A DNA stretch of 64,000 bases from Coriobacteriaceae bacterium (GCA_025992855.1 DAJPGB010000001.1:1922001-1986000); one strand, 5' to 3'. Shown: positions 45,989 through 57,885, numbered from the stretch's first letter. Program-made: numbers and translations. Notes: a model not told the origin generated them from the sequence alone.

Positions 45989-46843
45989 CTAGAGACCAGG
46001 TTCTCCAAGCAGGTTAACAATGTGATATGCGAGATAACTCTTCTCGGCATCGGTAACGACAACGTTATAGGTAGACGACAAGTGGGCGGCTATGGCGTCC
46101 GCGCACGAGAACGCGCACGGATACTTTGTTTCATCGATTCGGAACAGTGCATCGTCATTGATCTGCCCGGCCGCGGGGTCAAGCGCCCGCTGTGCGAAAA
46201 ACTGCAGGTAGCGGACGAAACGCTCATAGGGCAGCGAGGTGTCATCGAGGGTCGTAGCATAGCGCTCGGAAACAATCGCGAGCACGTCGCGAACAAGCTG
46301 GACCGAGATGATGAGACGGTCGGAGCGTTGCGGCATGGTGGCGTTGACGATATGCAGCGTAATAAAACCCTGCTCTTCTTCGCTCATCTGGATGCCCATA
46401 TACTCCTTGACAATCTGCAGCGCACGGCCCGCAAGCGCATACTCCTTGCGATAGAACTGCTGGATCTCGAGCAGCAACGGATTCTCGCAGGGGACGCCCT
46501 TGCGCTCGCGCTCCAAAGCAAGGCTGATATGGTCTGCGAGAGCAATGAGAATCTTGTCGTTGATATCAACATTGAGCTCTCGACGGAGCATCTGAACAAT
46601 GTCCTCGGCAATCACGAGGTTGACGGTGGGGATGGACTCCAAAAGATGTGCCAAGCGGTCAATCGTACGCGAATCCTGAGAAGTTCCCTCCTGCAACGCG
46701 TAGGTCTTTTCGATCGACGCCTCGTCGATGGCATCGCCGGCATGACGGCCAAAGCAGAGGCCTCGACCGATGACGATGAGCTCGGAGCCATCGTCCGAAG
46801 TGACCATTGCGACGTTGTTGTTAAAAACTCGCTTGATAACCAC
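45989..46843 (-). CDS. LicT/BglG family transcriptional antiterminator
   Basis: RNA-binding antiterminator controlled by PTS phosphorylation. The CAT RNA-binding domain (VIKRVFNNNVAMV, about 1-55) is followed by two PRD domains with the phosphorylatable His residues (ADHISLAL, LHIVNAT, FVRYLQFF, YLAYHIVNLLG). 284 residues from the GTG at 46843, whose product aligns with the LicT N-terminus; a GTG four codons upstream is possible. It overlaps the EIIA transcript (18 bases apart). It should act on the leader upstream of the EIIA gene, where a RAT-like hairpin overlaps a terminator. Confidence 0.9.
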   Translation of the reverse strand: MVIKRVFNNNVAMVTSDDGSELIVIGRGLCFGRHAGDAIDEASIEKTYALQEGTSQDSRTIDRLAHLLESIPTVNLVIAEDIVQMLRRELNVDINDKILIALADHISLALERERKGVPCENPLLLEIQQFYRKEYALAGRALQIVKEYMGIQMSEEEQGFITLHIVNATMPQRSDRLIISVQLVRDVLAIVSERYATTLDDTSLPYERFVRYLQFFAQRALDPAAGQINDDALFRIDETKYPCAFSCADAIAAHLSSTYNVVVTDAEKSYLAYHIVNLLGEPGL

Positions 46844-46861
46844 GGTACCCACCACAAGAAT

Positions 46862-47374
46862 TTACTCGGAAAGCCAGACGACAGGCTCTTTAACAGCAAC
46901 AGGGCCGGAAGCGTGCTCACGAAGAGTCGAGTTCTCCGAACGCTCGCACACGATAACGAAGACCGTGGGATCGAAGCCGGCGGCGCGGACCGCGTCGAAA
47001 TCGACCTCGACGAGGGCCTGGCCCGCGTCGACATGGTCACCCTGGGCAACAAGCGCATGGAAGCCCTTGCCCTCAAGTTTAACAGTGTCGATTCCGATAT
47101 GCAGCATCACCTGAGCAGAGCTGTCGTCGGACATGATGCCCAGTGCATGCTCGGTCGGGAACAGCGCCGCGACGGTACCGGAAACAGGAGCGCACACCGT
47201 TCCCTCTTGGGGAACCACGGCAACGCCATCGCCCACGGCACGGCTGCTAAAAGCGGGGTCATTGGTATTTTCTAGATGAACAAGCTCGCCGGAAACAGGA
47301 GCGAGGATTTCGAACTCGGAAGTTGCAGTCTTCTGCTCATCCGAACCGCCCATCAGGCGAGAAAAGAAACCCAT
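46862..47374 (-). CDS. PTS glucose-type EIIA (Crr-like)
   Basis: Soluble phosphocarrier of the EIIA-Glc family. The active-site His pair is visible in PTEHALGI and VMLHIGIDTV, with the typical EILAPVSGELVHL and GTVCAPVSGTV beta strands. 170 residues from the ATG at 47374 (MGFFSRLMGG); AAGGGA is about nine bases upstream. It passes phosphate from HPr to the EIICB encoded two genes downstream. First gene of the PTS operon, directly behind the attenuator leader. Confidence 0.92.
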   Translation of the reverse strand: MGFFSRLMGGSDEQKTATSEFEILAPVSGELVHLENTNDPAFSSRAVGDGVAVVPQEGTVCAPVSGTVAALFPTEHALGIMSDDSSAQVMLHIGIDTVKLEGKGFHALVAQGDHVDAGQALVEVDFDAVRAAGFDPTVFVIVCERSENSTLREHASGPVAVKEPVVWLSE

Positions 47375-47399
47375 GGTGGCATGTCCCTTCATAAATATA

Positions 47400-47539
47400 G
47401 CCCAACCAAAATCAAGCGAATGCGTCCATAGAGACACATCCGTTCAAAGACTTTGGTTAGGCCCACGTCCGAGGGACTCGGTAACCTTCCGCATTTCTTT
47501 TTACGCGAACTATTGTAGACAAGCCCAAAGCCGGAACAA
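47400..47539 (-). promoter_or_regulatory. Promoter and LicT-type antitermination leader of the PTS operon
   Basis: On the minus strand: -35 TTGTTC (47534-47539), 16-base spacer, -10 TACAAT (47512-47517). The leader then holds a RAT-like hairpin (47455-47486: GGTTACCGAG...CTAACC). It shares its 3' side with a second stem, GCCTAACCAAA (47452-47462) pairing with TTTGGTTGGGC (47400-47410, one wobble/mismatch), followed by TATATTT. The two folds exclude each other, as in BglG/LicT control. Confidence 0.7.
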
Positions 47540-47590
47540 TCATTATGACCGGCGAACGGTATTTTTTCTTCGATAAACGGTATTTAGGCA

Positions 47591-47620
47591 GCACTTGGGG
47601 ACGTTCCTTTTCTGCCGGCA
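47591..47620. repeat. GGGGACGTTCC family repeat, half copy
   Basis: GCACTTGGGGACGTTCCTT and then CTGCCGGCA match the left arm and loop of the palindrome at 36040-36093. The right arm is replaced by unrelated sequence. It lies in the 230-base gap between the PTS promoter and the EFR1 gene. Confidence 0.65.
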
Positions 47621-47668
47621 CCCAGGGACACTCCTTGCTCTGACCCCTTTGAACCAATTTCGTATGCG

Positions 47669-48430
47669 CTAGATGAAGAGTTCGCATTCCTTCCGCACGA
47701 CGCAAACCTTGCTCAGCATCTGGGAAACAGCGGATAGCTTGTTGGGATCAAGCTTGCGAGCGCCTCGCGGACATACGGCAATGCAGCGCATGCAGGAGAT
47801 GCACGCCTCGCCAGCCGCTCGTTTGGGGTCACCCTTGTCGATAGCACAAACGGGGCACGCCGCGGCGCATGCACCGCAGGAGACGCAATCCTCTGTTGCC
47901 TCGGGTGCCATGCGGTGACCTCCGGCTTGTTTATAAGGACGGTTGCCGGGAATAGAGGGCTCGGACGCATCCTCAGCCAACAGCTTTTGCTGAATTTGCT
48001 GCGCAAACTCTGCGAGCTGCGCCTCATCCTGCGCATCCGGACGACCGGCAGCAAACTGTCGCGCAATGGAATGTTCTGCAATGGCCGCAACTGCCGCGAT
48101 CACCCGGAATCCCGCATGCTTCGCAACGTCCTCCAGCTCTACGAGCGTGTCCTCAAACGCGCGGTTTCCGTATACACAAACCAAAACAGCCCGAGCCCCG
48201 TTGCCGCGCACCATGCCCAACCGGTCAGCCACCACAGCCGGGATTCTACCGGCATACGCCGGCACAGAGATTACGGCCACGTCGTCCTCAGTCATCGAGA
48301 CAGCGCTGAAATCTAGCCCGCTATCGGTCAGATCGACGGTAACGGTATTCTTGCCCAGTGCCCCGGCCACAAGGCCAGACACCTTCCGCGTTCCACCCGT
48401 CGGACTAAACACAATTTCGAATACGCTCAT
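47669..48430 (-). CDS. EFR1-type flavodoxin-ferredoxin fusion
   Basis: A 253-residue protein. The N-terminal flavodoxin-like domain has FMN loop FSPTGGTRKVSG and SVPAYAGRIP. A C-terminal 2x[4Fe-4S] ferredoxin carries CVSCGACAAACP and CISCMRCIAVCP. This is the EFR1 ferrodoxin family of anaerobes, thought to shuttle electrons; no specific partner is known. Start at 48430 with GGGGAGGG upstream. Monocistronic. Confidence 0.88.
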   Translation of the reverse strand: MSVFEIVFSPTGGTRKVSGLVAGALGKNTVTVDLTDSGLDFSAVSMTEDDVAVISVPAYAGRIPAVVADRLGMVRGNGARAVLVCVYGNRAFEDTLVELEDVAKHAGFRVIAAVAAIAEHSIARQFAAGRPDAQDEAQLAEFAQQIQQKLLAEDASEPSIPGNRPYKQAGGHRMAPEATEDCVSCGACAAACPVCAIDKGDPKRAAGEACISCMRCIAVCPRGARKLDPNKLSAVSQMLSKVCVVRKECELFI

Positions 48431-48983
48431 CGAGACACCCTCCCCTACGCCTGGCAACGCGTCAAGCCGCTTTCACATTCAGACAGAGTATACGGCGCAT
48501 GGGGGGGGAGCTCCCCGTTTTGGTGCGCTAGGCAGCCCGATACACCAACCCATACTGCCCGCCTTTTCGGTTTGCATAATTCCCGGTACAGATTGCATAT
48601 ATTTACTGGATACCGCCGCGTTCTCCTGAGGTACCCCATCCTGGCCCGTGCAAAAAACGGAGTATTCTGCAACGTGACCGCGCCAGCACCGCCGCGGGTG
48701 GGCAAAACTGTAGGGCGCCGTATCATTTTAAGTCCCGACATGGCGAGAATGACGCGCCCCTGCTCCGGAAAACGGCGAAATCTGACTCGGAACGCTCGCT
48801 AGGGATATCCGAAGGCCACCGTTGGCGACGTCGAATCATATGCAGACAACTCGAACTGCAGAATACTCCAAAAAATGCACGGCGCACCCCATAGGACCCA
48901 TTGCTGCATGGCGGAAAATAGGTCCTCAGCATCCCCCAGATGCATTCCCGAGAACATCACGTTTGAATTAGCGATGGACACGG
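48431..48983. other. Long non-coding stretch with an inverted repeat pair
   Basis: About 550 bases without a credible gene; small open frames have no ribosome site or family features. A 24-nt motif, GTGCAnnnnnnnGGAGTATTCTGCA in outline, occurs at 48648-48671 and inverted at 48857-48880, bracketing about 185 bases. This looks like a composite repeat or small inverted-repeat element rather than a gene. Confidence 0.5.
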
Positions 48984-49021
48984 CAAACAAAAGGGCCCGA
49001 GCGTTATTTGCTCGGGCCCTT
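48984..49021 (-). terminator. Terminator of the DEAD-box helicase gene
   Basis: The perfect 12-bp stem AAGGGCCCGAGC/GCTCGGGCCCTT with a 7-nt loop is followed on the minus strand by TTGTTTG. Confidence 0.88.
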
Positions 49022-49053
49022 AGCTTGTCTCACGCTAGCGCGCGATGCGCATC

Positions 49054-51303
<2,250 letters not shown>

Positions 51304-51574
51304 ATGTTGTTGTTCCTTATCTGCACGCGCAATGGGCACGGCATGCGGCCGCGCGGGCGTGCTTGGTAGTGCGCTAATACATACAAAAACGGGTGCGCAC
51401 AGAGAGGACGTTGCTCAGCACGCTGGCGATCGCTTTGGCAGCCCTATCACGCGCCGTCCAGACGCAGCAGCTCTAAGCGATGGAGCAGATTCGCCGTGGG
51501 TTAGTATACCCGCGCTTTGCATGCCCCCACGTAAACCACAGATGACGAGGCGGACGAGGCGGGCCCGGCTGATT

Positions 51575-51712
51575 GTCTCAATCTGTAACAGTTACGGGGC
51601 AAATCTTCCTCTACGTGTTACAGATCGAGACAAACGGTCGACACGGTTCACAAACGTCTCAATCTGTAACAGTTACCGAGTAAAATCGGTCCTTATTGTT
51701 ATAGATCAAGAC
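51575..51712. repeat. 57-nt palindromic unit array 1 (two units)
   Basis: Units at 51575-51631 and 51656-51712, 24 bases apart. Each has a 16-nt arm close to GTCTCGATCTGTAACA, a 25-nt interior and the inverted arm. The rest of the 590-base gap between the helicase start and the FHA gene holds no gene I can support. Confidence 0.9.
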
Positions 51713-51891
51713 AGAGGGGGATTTCCGTCCAGTCCAAACCAAATCTCTCGGTCTTCCTGCAATTTCGAACATGTGGCCTATAATGTTGCTTTGGTTACGC
51801 TACATATTGCGCAGCCATTTAATACGTCGCCCACCGGGGGCCATTAATTCCTATCGCCTTATTGGCTAGGAAGCAATCAAAGGAGGTATCC

Positions 51892-52941
51892 GTGGCAGCA
51901 GAGACACCTTGCTCGGTCCTCTATAACGATATTCGCTCGTTCGGCGGTCTTAGACATCTCGAGATCGCCCGAATGCTCATCAATGGAAACTCTTATCTCG
52001 GCAGTACCCTGCTCGAGAAATGCTCTTCCAACCGCTCGTATCTCACCCGTTACATCGTCCATCGCGAGCCTGACCAGTGCGCGCCCGCCATCTACAGCGA
52101 CTTTGCCGTCACCACGCTCAATCTTTCCGCGGCAATCTGCAGCAAGCTCGGCGGCGGCGAGTCCGCCTATCAGGCAATCGCCGAGCACTATCGCGGCCCG
52201 GCCGCCAACGAAATGATGTCGGCTCTCGCCAGCTACAAGTTGGACAGCCGCCTATATGCAAATGCCCTCAATCACATCGACAACTTTGACGGCAATGCCG
52301 TGCGCGAGAAGAGTACGCTTTACCTTATGCTCTTTGTGGCAACGGGGGCGCTCGCCGATCCCGTTCAGGGCGTGGCCACCGTCGAGCGCTTTTGCGACAG
52401 CAAGACGGGCGGGCACTTTGGCACCACCGAAACTACCGTCGGACGTGGCTTTATGAGCAGCCTGGAGCAGCCGCACACCGTCGCTCCCAACCTCGGTCTG
52501 CTCAGAACCCATGCCGACAACTGCGCCGACATGCAAATCCATCCCCTCACACGCGATCCGCGCGGCACCGTGATTGGTTCTTTGCCCAAAACCTCGCCCA
52601 GCATCACCGATGTAGGCGCCGACGCCTCGCGCGAGCATCTTCGCATTTGGCTCGAGGGTGAGCACTGGTACGCCCAGGGCCTTGGATCGACCAACGGCAC
52701 AGTGCTCGAATCGGGCGCGGGCGACGGCGATATTGTGATTGAGCCGCCGCGCGACCAACGCGAACCCGGCAAAGTCTATCCCCCGTGGAAATCGCCAACA
52801 GCGACAGGCTCCATCTGGGTCTCTACACGACATTCCTTGTCATTGTGGACTAGCACGGACAGCGATCAGAAGACGGTCGCCGTCCGTCTTTCGTCTTCTA
52901 CCTTCTGCGTCGTAAACGACAATACTCAGCGGTACACGTGA
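51892..52941 (+). CDS. FHA domain protein with probable C-terminal frameshift
   Basis: A 349-residue chain as read. The first 210 residues are unassigned. The FHA phosphothreonine-binding domain follows, with DASREHLRIWLEGEHW (Ser and His) and GSTNGTVLESG. The last FHA strand is missing in this frame. If the CCCCC run at 52780-52784 had one more C, the frame would continue VEIANSDRLHLGLYTTFLVI and stop at 52853, exactly an FHA ending (320 residues). So a single-base deletion, sequencing error, or slippage is likely, and residues after about 297 are an artefact. Start is GTG at 51892 with AAAGGAGG. Neighbour of the Ser/Thr kinase, a natural signalling pair. Confidence 0.8.
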   Translation: MAAETPCSVLYNDIRSFGGLRHLEIARMLINGNSYLGSTLLEKCSSNRSYLTRYIVHREPDQCAPAIYSDFAVTTLNLSAAICSKLGGGESAYQAIAEHYRGPAANEMMSALASYKLDSRLYANALNHIDNFDGNAVREKSTLYLMLFVATGALADPVQGVATVERFCDSKTGGHFGTTETTVGRGFMSSLEQPHTVAPNLGLLRTHADNCADMQIHPLTRDPRGTVIGSLPKTSPSITDVGADASREHLRIWLEGEHWYAQGLGSTNGTVLESGAGDGDIVIEPPRDQREPGKVYPPWKSPTATGSIWVSTRHSLSLWTSTDSDQKTVAVRLSSSTFCVVNDNTQRYT

Positions 52942-52992
52942 GCAGTGCGGCTATCATGGTACTTTACCGATATCCGCACTGCTCACGTGTAC
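52932..52992. repeat. 19-bp inverted repeat before the kinase gene
   Basis: Perfect arms GTACACGTGAGCAGTGCGG (52932-52950) and complement (52974-52992) surround a 23-nt loop. It ends 32 bases before the kinase start and overlaps the frameshifted end of the FHA gene. It may be a regulatory hairpin or operator. Confidence 0.75.
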
Positions 52993-53024
52993 GCGCGGCA
53001 ACCCATGCCAGACAAAGGAACGCC

Positions 53025-55109
53025 ATGGATACTACCGATAGCGCCTATGGCGACAAACTCATCCGTCTCGATACGTTCGATACCGCCGTGGCGGTCGACC
53101 CCAGCGCCGAGGACGACGCCAAGCGTCGGTTTATGACGCTTATTCTCCAGACGGCCCACCGCAACAACGGCAACATCGGGCACGTGCTGCGCGCGACCAA
53201 CACGAGCGGCGAGGTCTTTGCCGTCAAGCTACTCAAGGACAACGCCATCCTTTCCGGCCAAGCCCCCGACCGCTCCGCCGAGCAATCGGCCGCGCACCTG
53301 GCCAACACCGCTGCGCTGTTTGAGGAGTACCGTCATCTGTGTACCGTCTCGTACCTGCGCGGATTTCCGCGCGTCTATGGCTACGGTTCATGCGAGGACG
53401 ACCCGCTCATCCTCATGGAGTGGGTCGAGGGCACCTCACTCAAGCAGGCGCTGCCCCTGCTTCCGCACGACGCCTCGGGCGGGCTGACCACCCAGATGGT
53501 CGCCGCCGTCGGAAACGCCGTGCTTCGTGCGCTCTTGATGGCCCAAGGCCTCGTGAATCCGGTCATCCATCGCGACCTGTCGCCTGCCAATATCATGTTC
53601 CGCACCACCAGCCGAACGCTCGAGCAGCAGATTGCTGATTGTTCCTTTGACCCCTGCCTCATCGACATGGGCTCCGCGACCATGGCTCTCGGCGACGACA
53701 CGATCACCCGGCGCGCCGACATCTGGCGCTTTGCCACGCCCGCATACGCCGCGCCCGAAATGCTCACGCAGGATATCGAAGGCATCGCGGCCCTTCGCCG
53801 CTCGCCCGCGATCGACGTCTATGCGCTTTCGAGCATTCTGTACCAGCTCTACAGCGGTCGCAAACCGTTCGATGTCGAGTCGACGGGTGCCGCGGCGACC
53901 GGCTCGTTCTACCTCATAAAGACCAAGACCAAGCCGGCGCCGCTCGAGCCGCGCTGCGAGGGCGACAAAGCGCTCGTCCAGATCATCATGAAAGGCATCT
54001 CGGTCGAACAGGGCGATCGCCCTACCGAGCAGCAGATGCTCGAGGTGCTCTCGACATACCTCCCCGCTGCAGAATCTGAGGACCGCGAGGGTGCAGGAGA
54101 CGAGGCCGCAATTGATATCGATTCTGGCACGCACCTTAAGGTCGACGTCGCCGGCGAGCGCGCACGAGAGATCCTGGAGCAGGCCCGGCACGACGCCATG
54201 ACCCGCCGTCGCTTTATTATCGGCGGCGTCGTTGCGGTCGTTGCGGGGCTCGGTGTCGTTGGCGCGGCAACCCATGGCTTCGGCATCCCCGACTACCTGG
54301 ACGGCATCCGCGGTTCGCTTGACGACTACACTTGGGACCAGCTGCAGGAGATTTCGCTCAAGATTAAGGCCGCCGAGACCCGTAGCGAGGCACGCGAGAT
54401 TGCCAAGCGCTACCACCTGCTCGACGCTGATGGGCATATCCCCTATCCGTGCACCAAGCGTGTCACGCTCACCAACGGACTACAGGTCGGCGCGCAGCTT
54501 GTGGGCATCCGTCACGATGAGCTTCTGGACGGGACGGGCAAGGCCGGGCTGACGTTTATGTTCGACGCGGGTATTGCCGAGCGCAACGCTGCGGCTGAAC
54601 CGCCGAGCGCCGGCTGGGCAGATTGCGAGCTGCGGGAATGGCTCGACAGCGACGGCCTTAAGCTGCTGCCCAACGAGTTGCGCGCGCTCATCAAGTCTGT
54701 CAAGAAGACCTCGAATAACGTTGGCGCCGCCAACAGTGCATCGTGTCTGAGCGAGTTGCCCGCAACCCTTTGGCTGCCCGCCATGGTCGAGCTGTGCGGT
54801 ACGCAACCGCCCAATTCGTTTGCCAAGGACTTTCACTACCTGGCCGACATCTATAACGGCGAGGGCAAGGAGTACCAACTCTTCCGCGAGCTCAAGGTAA
54901 GTCCGTATACCACGAACGAGACGTTGGTTCGCCAGTGGAAGGGCAAGGACACCTGCTGGTGGGAACGAACGGTGAGTCCCGACACATCGGAGAGCGAAGG
55001 CACGCTCTATATGAACCGCGTGGGGCACGACGGCGACGTCTTTACGTACGCAACGCCTGCGGAAAAGCCAAACAAGCTAACCTGTGTGATCCCCGGGTTC
55101 TGTATCTAG
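53025..55109 (+). CDS. Transmembrane Ser/Thr protein kinase with DUF6273-like sensor
   Basis: A 694-residue protein. A cytoplasmic Hanks-type kinase occupies about 40-350: VFAVKLLKD (ATP Lys), HRDLSPANIMF (catalytic loop), LIDMGSA in place of DFG, and YAAPEM. One transmembrane helix is at about 400-420 (FIIGGVVAVVAGLGVVGAA). The extracytoplasmic part (about 480-690) matches DUF6273-type domains (ADCELREWLDSDGLKLLPN, CWWERT). DMG instead of DFG is seen in some active kinases. The FHA protein encoded just upstream is a likely phosphothreonine reader. Start at 53025 with AAAGGA. Array 2 begins 42 bases after the stop. Confidence 0.88.
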   Translation: MDTTDSAYGDKLIRLDTFDTAVAVDPSAEDDAKRRFMTLILQTAHRNNGNIGHVLRATNTSGEVFAVKLLKDNAILSGQAPDRSAEQSAAHLANTAALFEEYRHLCTVSYLRGFPRVYGYGSCEDDPLILMEWVEGTSLKQALPLLPHDASGGLTTQMVAAVGNAVLRALLMAQGLVNPVIHRDLSPANIMFRTTSRTLEQQIADCSFDPCLIDMGSATMALGDDTITRRADIWRFATPAYAAPEMLTQDIEGIAALRRSPAIDVYALSSILYQLYSGRKPFDVESTGAAATGSFYLIKTKTKPAPLEPRCEGDKALVQIIMKGISVEQGDRPTEQQMLEVLSTYLPAAESEDREGAGDEAAIDIDSGTHLKVDVAGERAREILEQARHDAMTRRRFIIGGVVAVVAGLGVVGAATHGFGIPDYLDGIRGSLDDYTWDQLQEISLKIKAAETRSEAREIAKRYHLLDADGHIPYPCTKRVTLTNGLQVGAQLVGIRHDELLDGTGKAGLTFMFDAGIAERNAAAEPPSAGWADCELREWLDSDGLKLLPNELRALIKSVKKTSNNVGAANSASCLSELPATLWLPAMVELCGTQPPNSFAKDFHYLADIYNGEGKEYQLFRELKVSPYTTNETLVRQWKGKDTCWWERTVSPDTSESEGTLYMNRVGHDGDVFTYATPAEKPNKLTCVIPGFCI

Positions 55110-55151
55110 GCGGCGGGCGTCTTGCCGTGACGGGACCCCTCCCCGGCAATT

Positions 55152-55370
55152 GTCTCGATCTGTAACACTAGCTCGGCAGATACAGGTCTAGATGTTACAG
55201 AACGAGACAAAACCCCAACCCTGCGAGACAACATCTCAATCTGTAACAGTAAGGGGTCAAAAACCGGTCCAGATGTTACAGATCGAGATGTTTGAGTTGA
55301 CCGCGGACGGTCTGTCTCGATCTGTAACATCTAGCAGGCAAAACGGTCCCCAGATGTTACAGATTGAGAC
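55152..55370. repeat. 57-nt palindromic unit array 2 (three units)
   Basis: Units at 55152-55208, 55233-55289 and 55314-55370, with 24 bases between each. In the middle unit the outermost G-C pair is replaced by A-T on both sides, a compensatory change. Confidence 0.92.
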
Positions 55371-55444
55371 ATTAGACTGGCTACGGTCCGCCGAACTGGC
55401 TGTCACCTCGACCAATAACAGAATGTCATACATTTTCATCTCCA

Positions 55445-55478
55445 TTAGACACCCCCAGGGGGTATGGGTGTATAGTAT
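55445..55478 (+). promoter_or_regulatory. CsoR-type operator and promoter of copA
   Basis: ACACCCCCAGGGGGTATGGG (55449-55468) is the GC-rich dyad typical of copper-responsive CsoR sites. A TATAGT/TAGTAT -10 follows at 55471-55478. The csoR gene is at the end of the same cassette, so feedback derepression by Cu(I) is expected. Confidence 0.75.
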
Positions 55479-55523
55479 CGGTTGGTTAACATTTCCGACA
55501 CTACGTCACAGAAAGGAGAAGCC

Positions 55524-57860
55524 ATGGCTCAAGATAAATTCGATGTGGACGGCATGACGTGCGCCGCATGCCAAGCGCACGTGGACCGTGCCGTGAGCAA
55601 ACTCGACGGCGTCCAAAGCGTCGCGGTCAACCTGCTCGCCGGTTCCATGATGGTCGACTACGACCCCGCGCAGGTCTCCCCCGACGACATCTGCACCGCC
55701 GTCGACCGCGCAGGCTACTCGGCCTCACCCGTCGACGCGGGCACTGTCGGCACAGGCGGCAGCGCGCAGGCCAGGTCTGGCGCCGCCCATATGGAGTCGC
55801 CGACCAAAAAGCTGGAGGCCGCCGCCTCCGCCATGCGCACCCGCCTCATCGTCTCGATCGTCTTCCTCATCCCGCTGTTCTATATAGGCATGGGGCACAT
55901 GCTCGGCTGGCCGCTGCCCGGCGTCTTCACCGACCACACCCACAGCATGACGCTTGCCCTCACCGAGCTCGTCCTGCTCATCCCCATCGTCTACGTCAAC
56001 GACGCGTACTTTATCAACGGGTTTAAATCGCTCGCGCACGGCGCGCCCACCATGGACGCCCTCATCGCCGTCGGCGCCACCGCGTCCATCGCCTGGTCGC
56101 TCTACGCCATGTTCATCATGGCCGACCAACTAGCCGCAGGACAGGTCCACGAGGCCATGATGACAGCCATGGACAACCTGTATTTTGAGAGTGCGGGCAC
56201 GATCCTGTCGCTCGTCACCGTAGGCAAATATCTCGAGACACGCAGCAAATCCAAGACCGGCGGCGCCATCGAGGCGCTCATCGACTTGGCACCCAAGACT
56301 GCGACCGTCGTTGCCGACGACGGCACCGAAACCACCGTCGACGTCGACAGTATCCTTCCCGGCCAGGTCCTGCGCGTGCGCCCTGGAGAGTCCATCCCCG
56401 TTGACGGCGTGGTGCTCGAGGGCAGCTCGGCCGTGGACGAGAGTGCGCTCACCGGCGAGTCTATCCCCGTGGAAAAGACCGCCGGTGCCACCGTCAACGC
56501 GGCCACGGTCAACCGCACGGGCTCGTTTACCTTCCGCGCCACGCGTGTGGGCGCCGACACGTCGCTCGCCAAGATTATCCAGCTCGTCGAGGACGCCAAC
56601 GCCACCAAGGCGCCCATCGCCCGCATGGCCGACAAGGTCGCCGGCGTGTTCGTGCCCGTGGTGTTTGTAATCTCTGCCGTAACTTTTGTGGCGTGGATGG
56701 TGCTGACCGGAAGCATCAACGAAGCGCTTACCTCCGCCGTGGCTGTGCTGGTGATCAGTTGTCCGTGCGCGCTGGGCCTGGCCACGCCCGTCGCCATTAT
56801 GGTTGGCACCGGCAAGGGCGCCGAGATGGGCATTCTGTTTAAGAGCGCCGAGGCGCTGGAGAACCTGCGCAGCGTGGGCACCGTGGTGCTCGATAAGACG
56901 GGCACCGTCACCCGCGGCAAGCCGGCTGTAACCGACATTGAGGTGGCCACGCGCACCGACGGCTCGCCCGCCATGAGCGAAAAGGCGCTGCTCAAGCTGG
57001 CCGCCGCGCTGGAGCGCTCGAGCGAGCACCCGCTGGCCGAGGCGATTATGGCCGAGTGCGAGGCGCGCGGAATTGTCGCGCGCATGGTCGAGGACTTTGC
57101 CGCCGTGCCCGGACGAGGCGTTACGGCACGCGAGGGGCAGAATGTCATCGCAGCCGGCAACGTGCGCCTGATGGACGAGTTGGGCGTTACCGTGCCCGCG
57201 GGTCTTGCCGAGCAGTTTGCCGCCGAGGGCAAGACACCGCTGTTCTTTGCCAAGAACGGCGAGCTTGTCGGTATCATCGCCGTGGCTGACGAGGTCAAAG
57301 AAACGAGCGCCGAGGCCATCGCTGCGCTCCGCAAGCTCGGCGTCGACGTGCGCATGCTCACCGGCGACAACCGCGTGACGGCCGAGGCCATCGCCCGCCG
57401 CGTGGGGCTGAGCAGCGAGCAGGTCATCGCCGACGTCCTCCCCGCCGACAAGGAGCGCCATGTGCGCGAGCTGCAGGACGCGGGCGGCAAGGTCGCCATG
57501 GTGGGCGACGGCATCAACGACTCCCCCGCCCTGGCGCGCGCCGACGTGGGCCTTGCGATCGGCACCGGCGCCGACATCGCCAAGGAGGGCGCCGACGTGG
57601 TACTCATGCGCAGCAATCTCATGGACGTCGCCCGTGCCATCGAGCTGTCACGTGCCACAATCCGCAACATCAAGCAGGACCTGTTCTGGGCGCTGTTCTA
57701 CAACGGCATCGGCATTCCGCTGGCGGCGGGCGCGTTCTCCCCCCTCACCGGTTGGCAGCTCTCGCCGATGTTCGGCGCCGCGGCCATGAGCCTGTCGAGC
57801 GTGTGCGTCGTAAGCAATGCTCTGCGCCTACGAACCTTTAAGCCTAAAGTGGCAAAATAG
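55524..57860 (+). CDS. copA: Copper-exporting P1B-type ATPase
   Basis: Cu(I) efflux pump, 778 residues. One N-terminal heavy-metal domain ([14 protein letters not shown]) is followed by eight transmembrane helices. Motifs: CPC in [14 protein letters not shown], phosphorylation site [21 protein letters not shown] (HP motif), MLTGDN and [18 protein letters not shown]. The first 14 codons of the larger open frame were dropped because AAAGGAG lies five bases before the ATG at 55524. First gene of the copA-copZ-csoR cassette under the CsoR-like operator. Confidence 0.96.
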   Translation: MAQDKFDVDGMTCAACQAHVDRAVSKLDGVQSVAVNLLAGSMMVDYDPAQVSPDDICTAVDRAGYSASPVDAGTVGTGGSAQARSGAAHMESPTKKLEAAASAMRTRLIVSIVFLIPLFYIGMGHMLGWPLPGVFTDHTHSMTLALTELVLLIPIVYVNDAYFINGFKSLAHGAPTMDALIAVGATASIAWSLYAMFIMADQLAAGQVHEAMMTAMDNLYFESAGTILSLVTVGKYLETRSKSKTGGAIEALIDLAPKTATVVADDGTETTVDVDSILPGQVLRVRPGESIPVDGVVLEGSSAVDESALTGESIPVEKTAGATVNAATVNRTGSFTFRATRVGADTSLAKIIQLVEDANATKAPIARMADKVAGVFVPVVFVISAVTFVAWMVLTGSINEALTSAVAVLVISCPCALGLATPVAIMVGTGKGAEMGILFKSAEALENLRSVGTVVLDKTGTVTRGKPAVTDIEVATRTDGSPAMSEKALLKLAAALERSSEHPLAEAIMAECEARGIVARMVEDFAAVPGRGVTAREGQNVIAAGNVRLMDELGVTVPAGLAEQFAAEGKTPLFFAKNGELVGIIAVADEVKETSAEAIAALRKLGVDVRMLTGDNRVTAEAIARRVGLSSEQVIADVLPADKERHVRELQDAGGKVAMVGDGINDSPALARADVGLAIGTGADIAKEGADVVLMRSNLMDVARAIELSRATIRNIKQDLFWALFYNGIGIPLAAGAFSPLTGWQLSPMFGAAAMSLSSVCVVSNALRLRTFKPKVAK

Positions 57861-57885
57861 GCTCACCATTACGTCCATTTAGAAC

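Noticed and set aside
48445..48741. 98-codon open frame after the EFR1 gene
   Set aside because: No ribosome site or recognisable domain, and it crosses one of the inverted 24-nt motifs.
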